Below, in pieces: positions 60,838 to 64,000 of a stretch of 64,000 nt of DNA; positions within the stretch are counted from its first letter, which is position 1, and each line of letters starts with the position of its first letter. Both the position numbers and the translations under genes were made by a program. This DNA is from Aquimarina spinulae. GTDB taxonomy: Bacteria > Bacteroidota > Bacteroidia > Flavobacteriales > Flavobacteriaceae. The notes below the pieces were generated by a model, which worked only from the letters and a program-made list of their open reading frames with translations, was not told the DNA's origin and did not search any database. Location of the stretch: assembly GCF_943373825.1 (NCBI RefSeq), contig NZ_CALSBP010000002.1:1849501-1913500 (forward strand). The letters are read 5' to 3'.

Positions 60838-63705
60838 ATGAAAAAAAGATTAAACATCTTAATTGCATTTGCAATGATGCTTATGCTTTCTTCTTATGGA
60901 CAGGAGAAGTATAACATTGTTCAAAAAGGGGGCAACGGAATGGCTCCAAGAGCGATCGATTTTGATGCTGCTCAAAACGGAGCAAAAAAATCATCATTCT
61001 CATCCCCAGAGAATTTTATGTCAGAGCACTTTGACAAAGTACCCGGACAAGGAGTTATTATTTCTGAAATTGTAAAAGACGAATTAGGTTTCACACATTA
61101 CCGTTTACAACAATCTATCAATGGGATTCCTGTAGAGAGTTCTATGTACCTAATCCATGTTAAAAACGGGCAGGTAACTTCTGCCAACGGAGAATGGTTT
61201 ACAGCAACACCAGCTAAATCTTTTGCAAAAAGCAGTACGTTATCTTCTGCTCAGGCATTACAAAAAGCAAAAGATGTAATCAAAGCAAAGCAATATGTTT
61301 GGGAAGCTAGAGCTCCCAGAGCTAATAACAAAACTTTCAGAGGAGAGGAAGTAGGTGGCGAAGGCGAATTAGTATACATCACTAAAAACAATGCAATGAA
61401 TGCCAACGCATTGAGATTAGCTTACAAATTCGATATGTATTCTATAGAGCCTTTTGGACGTAAAGAAGTTTTTGTAGATGCTTCAAATGGTGAAATTCTT
61501 TTTATTGAAGAAAAGATACACCATGTAGATGGTACTACAGATACAGGATACTATGGTCCTCAAAACATAACGGTTACACAAAATGGAGGTCGATATGAAA
61601 TGAGACAATCTGGTGACAGAAAGCTTGCTTTGTATGATATGCAAGGAGCACAACTACAAGTTAATGCTACTCAGACAGCAATAATTGAACCTACAAACAC
61701 TCGTTCTATCTATTCTAGCCAAACTAAAGATTTTAAAATTGGCGGAGAACAAAACCACAGAACTGCAGCATACTGGGGAGCAGAGAAAACCTGGGATATG
61801 TTTAAAAACGAATTTAACCGCTCTAGCTATGACAATAGAGGAAGTAATATTAACATATATGTAAATGGAGCAGGTCGATATGGTGATGATAATGCTTTTT
61901 GGTCTGGTACCTGGATGTATTTTGGAAATACCAAACAACTTCAAGGTACACCAGTAACTCCATTAGATGTAGTGGGTCATGAAATGGCACACGGGGTTAC
62001 TCAAGAAACAGGTAAAATGGTATACCAAGGGGAATCTGGAGCACTTAATGAATCTTATAGTGATATGTTTGGATCTTTGGTAGAGTATTACACATTTAAT
62101 AAAGTAGTAGATGCTAAGGTTTGGAAACTAGCAGATAAGCATCCAGATCAAAGACTTAAAAGAGATCTTTCTAACCCTAAATTGCATAACCAACCTGATA
62201 CGTACAGAGGTACTAAATGGGTATCAACTGCGCAAGGTTCTGCAGATAATGGAGGTGTGCATACTAATAGTGGTGTAATGAACCATTGGTTCTATATTGT
62301 ATCTCAAGGAGCCAAAGGATCTAATGATAGCGGAACAGCTTATGACGTAGAAGGTATTGGTATCGAAAAAGCAGGGAAAATTGCTTATCGCTCTCTAACA
62401 AATTACCTAACAAGAAGCTCAAAATATGCTGATGCCAGAAATGCAGTAATTAATGCCGCTAAAGATTTACACGGGGCTAACTCTTGTGAAGTAAAAGTCG
62501 TAACTAACGCTATGAATGCTGTAGGTGTTGGTGCTAAGTTTACTGGTAATGCTAACTGTGATGGTGGCGGTGGTGACTGTTCTGCTGTAAGTGGAATAGC
62601 CGCATCTAATATTACTAAAAACGGTGCTACAATTAACTGGAATGCAGTTACAGGTATCTCTACATACACTTTTGAGTACAAAAAAGCTGCAGATGCATCG
62701 TATATTGCATCCTCTGTAACCGGTACCAGCAAAACATTAGATGGGTTAACAGTGGATACTGCATACGAAGTACGTTTAAAATATGCTTGCACCAATGGTG
62801 AAACTGCACCATACTCAACCGTAGTGAAATTTACTACTGCTGCAGATGGTGGTGGAGGTGACTGCAACGCCGTTACAGGTGTGAATTCATCTAATATAAC
62901 TATTAACTCTGCAACTGTAAGCTGGACAAGTATAAGTGGAGTATCAAACTATACTTTTGAGTATAAAAAAGCTGCAGATGCTTCGTATACAGCTTCTACA
63001 GTTTCTGGCGCTACTACTAACCTAACAGGTCTAGCAGCAAATACCAAATATGAAGCAAGAGTAAAATACACCTGTTCTACAGATGGTGGTACAGATCCTT
63101 GTGCTGGTGTACCAGCATATCAAGCAGGAAACCCATATAAAGTTGGTGATAAGGTTACGTACCAGGGGTATTTATTTGAGTTTACTAACACAGGTTGGCA
63201 ACAACGTGGTCAATGTGGAACAACTGGTGGTAATCAGGTAGATGCTCCTTATTCTGCTGTGATAAGCTTTACCACCCTAGAAGACACCAATGGTAATAAC
63301 TGCGATAACATCCCAGAGTATCAACCAGGAAATACGTATCCTGTTGGGTCTAAAGTAAAATACTTTGGTACCATATATGAATTAACTGCTACAGGTTGGG
63401 TAGTTATTGGTTCTTGTGACGCTACTTTTTTTGCCTCAGCATTCGGAAACGACCTAAACAAAACTACTGGATTTAATGTGTACCCAAACCCTGCATCGAA
63501 AGATCTTAATATATCTTTCAAATCTTTAGATAATGTATCTTCTCAAATCAGAATTGTTAATATACTAGGAAAAGTAGTATACAACAAAGAAGTAAAATCA
63601 ACTTTAGGGAACAACACCATAAAGGTTGATGTATCTAGATTAAACTCTGGAATTTACTTTGTAAAGAGAGGAAATCAAGATGTAAAGAAAGTAATTATTA
63701 AATAG
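60838..63705 (+). CDS. Secreted M4 (thermolysin-like) metalloprotease with FN3, carbohydrate-binding and T9SS domains
   Basis: A 955-aa exoprotease. Signal MKKRLNILIAFAMMLMLSSYG; propeptide (FTP and PepSY-like, about 45-230); catalytic M4 domain with zinc site HEMAH (381-385) and Glu 405 in GALNESYSDMFG, and the proton-donor His in GGVHTNSGVMNHW. Then two FN3-type modules (about 580-665 and 674 on), two CBM5/12-like segments (AYQAGNPYKVGDKVTYQGYLFEF about 755; EYQPGNTYPVGSKVKYFGTIYEL about 823) and a T9SS domain from about 878 (FNVYPNPASKDLNISF). The first CBM-like segment appears to sit within a loop of the second FN3. It should digest extracellular protein, perhaps bound to chitin-like polymers. 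Confidence 0.95.
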   Translation: MKKRLNILIAFAMMLMLSSYGQEKYNIVQKGGNGMAPRAIDFDAAQNGAKKSSFSSPENFMSEHFDKVPGQGVIISEIVKDELGFTHYRLQQSINGIPVESSMYLIHVKNGQVTSANGEWFTATPAKSFAKSSTLSSAQALQKAKDVIKAKQYVWEARAPRANNKTFRGEEVGGEGELVYITKNNAMNANALRLAYKFDMYSIEPFGRKEVFVDASNGEILFIEEKIHHVDGTTDTGYYGPQNITVTQNGGRYEMRQSGDRKLALYDMQGAQLQVNATQTAIIEPTNTRSIYSSQTKDFKIGGEQNHRTAAYWGAEKTWDMFKNEFNRSSYDNRGSNINIYVNGAGRYGDDNAFWSGTWMYFGNTKQLQGTPVTPLDVVGHEMAHGVTQETGKMVYQGESGALNESYSDMFGSLVEYYTFNKVVDAKVWKLADKHPDQRLKRDLSNPKLHNQPDTYRGTKWVSTAQGSADNGGVHTNSGVMNHWFYIVSQGAKGSNDSGTAYDVEGIGIEKAGKIAYRSLTNYLTRSSKYADARNAVINAAKDLHGANSCEVKVVTNAMNAVGVGAKFTGNANCDGGGGDCSAVSGIAASNITKNGATINWNAVTGISTYTFEYKKAADASYIASSVTGTSKTLDGLTVDTAYEVRLKYACTNGETAPYSTVVKFTTAADGGGGDCNAVTGVNSSNITINSATVSWTSISGVSNYTFEYKKAADASYTASTVSGATTNLTGLAANTKYEARVKYTCSTDGGTDPCAGVPAYQAGNPYKVGDKVTYQGYLFEFTNTGWQQRGQCGTTGGNQVDAPYSAVISFTTLEDTNGNNCDNIPEYQPGNTYPVGSKVKYFGTIYELTATGWVVIGSCDATFFASAFGNDLNKTTGFNVYPNPASKDLNISFKSLDNVSSQIRIVNILGKVVYNKEVKSTLGNNTIKVDVSRLNSGIYFVKRGNQDVKKVIIK

Positions 63706-63771
63706 TAAGTTATTTGTGTAGTTATGAATATCAGCTAACTCTTCTAACTCAACTTAGATTTTAGCAGAAAG

Positions 63772-63799
63772 AATCGCCTGGAAATATTTCCAGGCGATT
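63772..63799 (+). terminator. Terminator after the M4 protease gene
   Basis: A 28-base perfect palindrome AATCGCCTGGAAAT / ATTTCCAGGCGATT, followed by a T-rich stretch. It may serve the convergent AraC-type gene too. Confidence 0.85.
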
Positions 63800-63914
63800 T
63801 AATTTTAATTTCTTAGTTAATCAAGATGACATTCAAGCCTTAAGTAAGATCATCAAAAACATAAATACTATATATCTATCATTGAATAAACCCATAGGTC
63901 AATTCTCTTCAAAA

Positions 63915-64000
63915 TTAGACAACATCAGAATTTAGACTCTCAAAATAATCTGTTGGAGAAATACCCACAATATCTTTAAAATTTTTATAAAAAGAAGCTC
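63915..64000 (-). CDS. AraC-family regulator, C-terminal end (truncated by window edge)
   Basis: Only the last 28 codons are inside the window, ending at TAA (63917-63915 on the minus strand). They read ASFYKNFKDIVGISPTDYFE, the end of the second HTH of an AraC-type DNA-binding domain (usual form SxFYKxFKxxxGxSPxxY). The rest, including any sensor domain, lies beyond 64000. It is convergent with the M4 protease gene. No function can be assigned from this tail. Confidence 0.8.
   Translation of the reverse strand, partial: ASFYKNFKDIVGISPTDYFESLNSDVV

Noticed and set aside
62403-62867. A 154-codon minus-strand frame opposite the M4 protease FN3 region
   Set aside because: It is antisense to a well-supported secreted protease; the translation has no recognisable domain.

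Overview
The window is AT-rich DNA from a member of the Bacteroidota, almost certainly a marine-type Flavobacteriaceae. The evidence is: type IX secretion (T9SS) sorting domains on the LRR proteins and the M4 protease; Bacteroidota promoters (TTTG, 19 bases, TAnnTTTG); lipoproteins with an acidic stretch after the acylated Cys; mevalonate-pathway genes; DnaE fused to a proofreading exonuclease; and RpsP with a long Ala/Glu-rich tail. Genus-level placement is not possible from sequence alone.

Region by region. 1-10.3 kb looks like an arsenosugar-type locus: a rhodanese end, a DUF2064 transferase, purine nucleoside phosphorylase, an ArsM-like methyltransferase, a PiT phosphate transporter, a Tat-type aminotransferase, an orphan 501-aa protein, two DUF547 proteins and a TIGR04283-type glycosyltransferase. 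10.3-17.1 kb is mostly on the minus strand: a TetR-box-controlled hydrolase and a DUF1348 protein, an isolated double-Gly leader peptide with six cysteines, an Omp85-type barrel coupled to a GH113-like lipoprotein or secreted hydrolase, another barrel and a further DUF547 protein. 17.3-21.9 kb holds three tandem LRR/T9SS paralogs. 22.1-25.1 kb is an FAD oxidoreductase plus a NapH-like Fe-S membrane protein. 25.2-32.4 kb carries an S41 peptidase, a MORN-like protein, a tightly packed glycosyltransferase operon and a hydrolase. 32.4-41.8 kb includes a divergent pseudouridine synthase, a nitrilase, isoprenoid genes (mvaD, mevalonate kinase, UbiA), tspO with a TetR gene and an HI0933-type flavoprotein. 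41.8-48.3 kb holds a decayed glycerophosphodiesterase, an ECF sigma/anti-sigma pair, a small HTH protein, glutaryl-CoA dehydrogenase and rpsP-rimM-trmN6. 48.6-56.6 kb has a lipoprotein, dnaE, trxA and a DUF58 gene. 56.7-57.4 kb is a tRNA-Asp gene whose 3' end is duplicated around a small GIY-YIG nuclease gene. 57.7-64 kb has a WG-repeat gene split at an A9 run, a SIMPL protein, a large secreted M4 protease and the end of an AraC-type regulator.

The most notable non-routine signals are: (i) the 447-bp tRNA-Asp/GIY-YIG unit bounded by 152-bp direct repeats, with an inverted terminator loop; (ii) a glycerophosphodiester phosphodiesterase pseudogene whose stop still overlaps the next start codon; (iii) the A9 frameshift in the WG-repeat gene; (iv) a MITE-like hairpin abutting a vestigial DUF547 tail; (v) the orphan six-Cys GG-leader peptide; and (vi) paired TetR operators with no local regulator. 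I did not find a CRISPR array, a prophage or a recognised anti-phage defence system.
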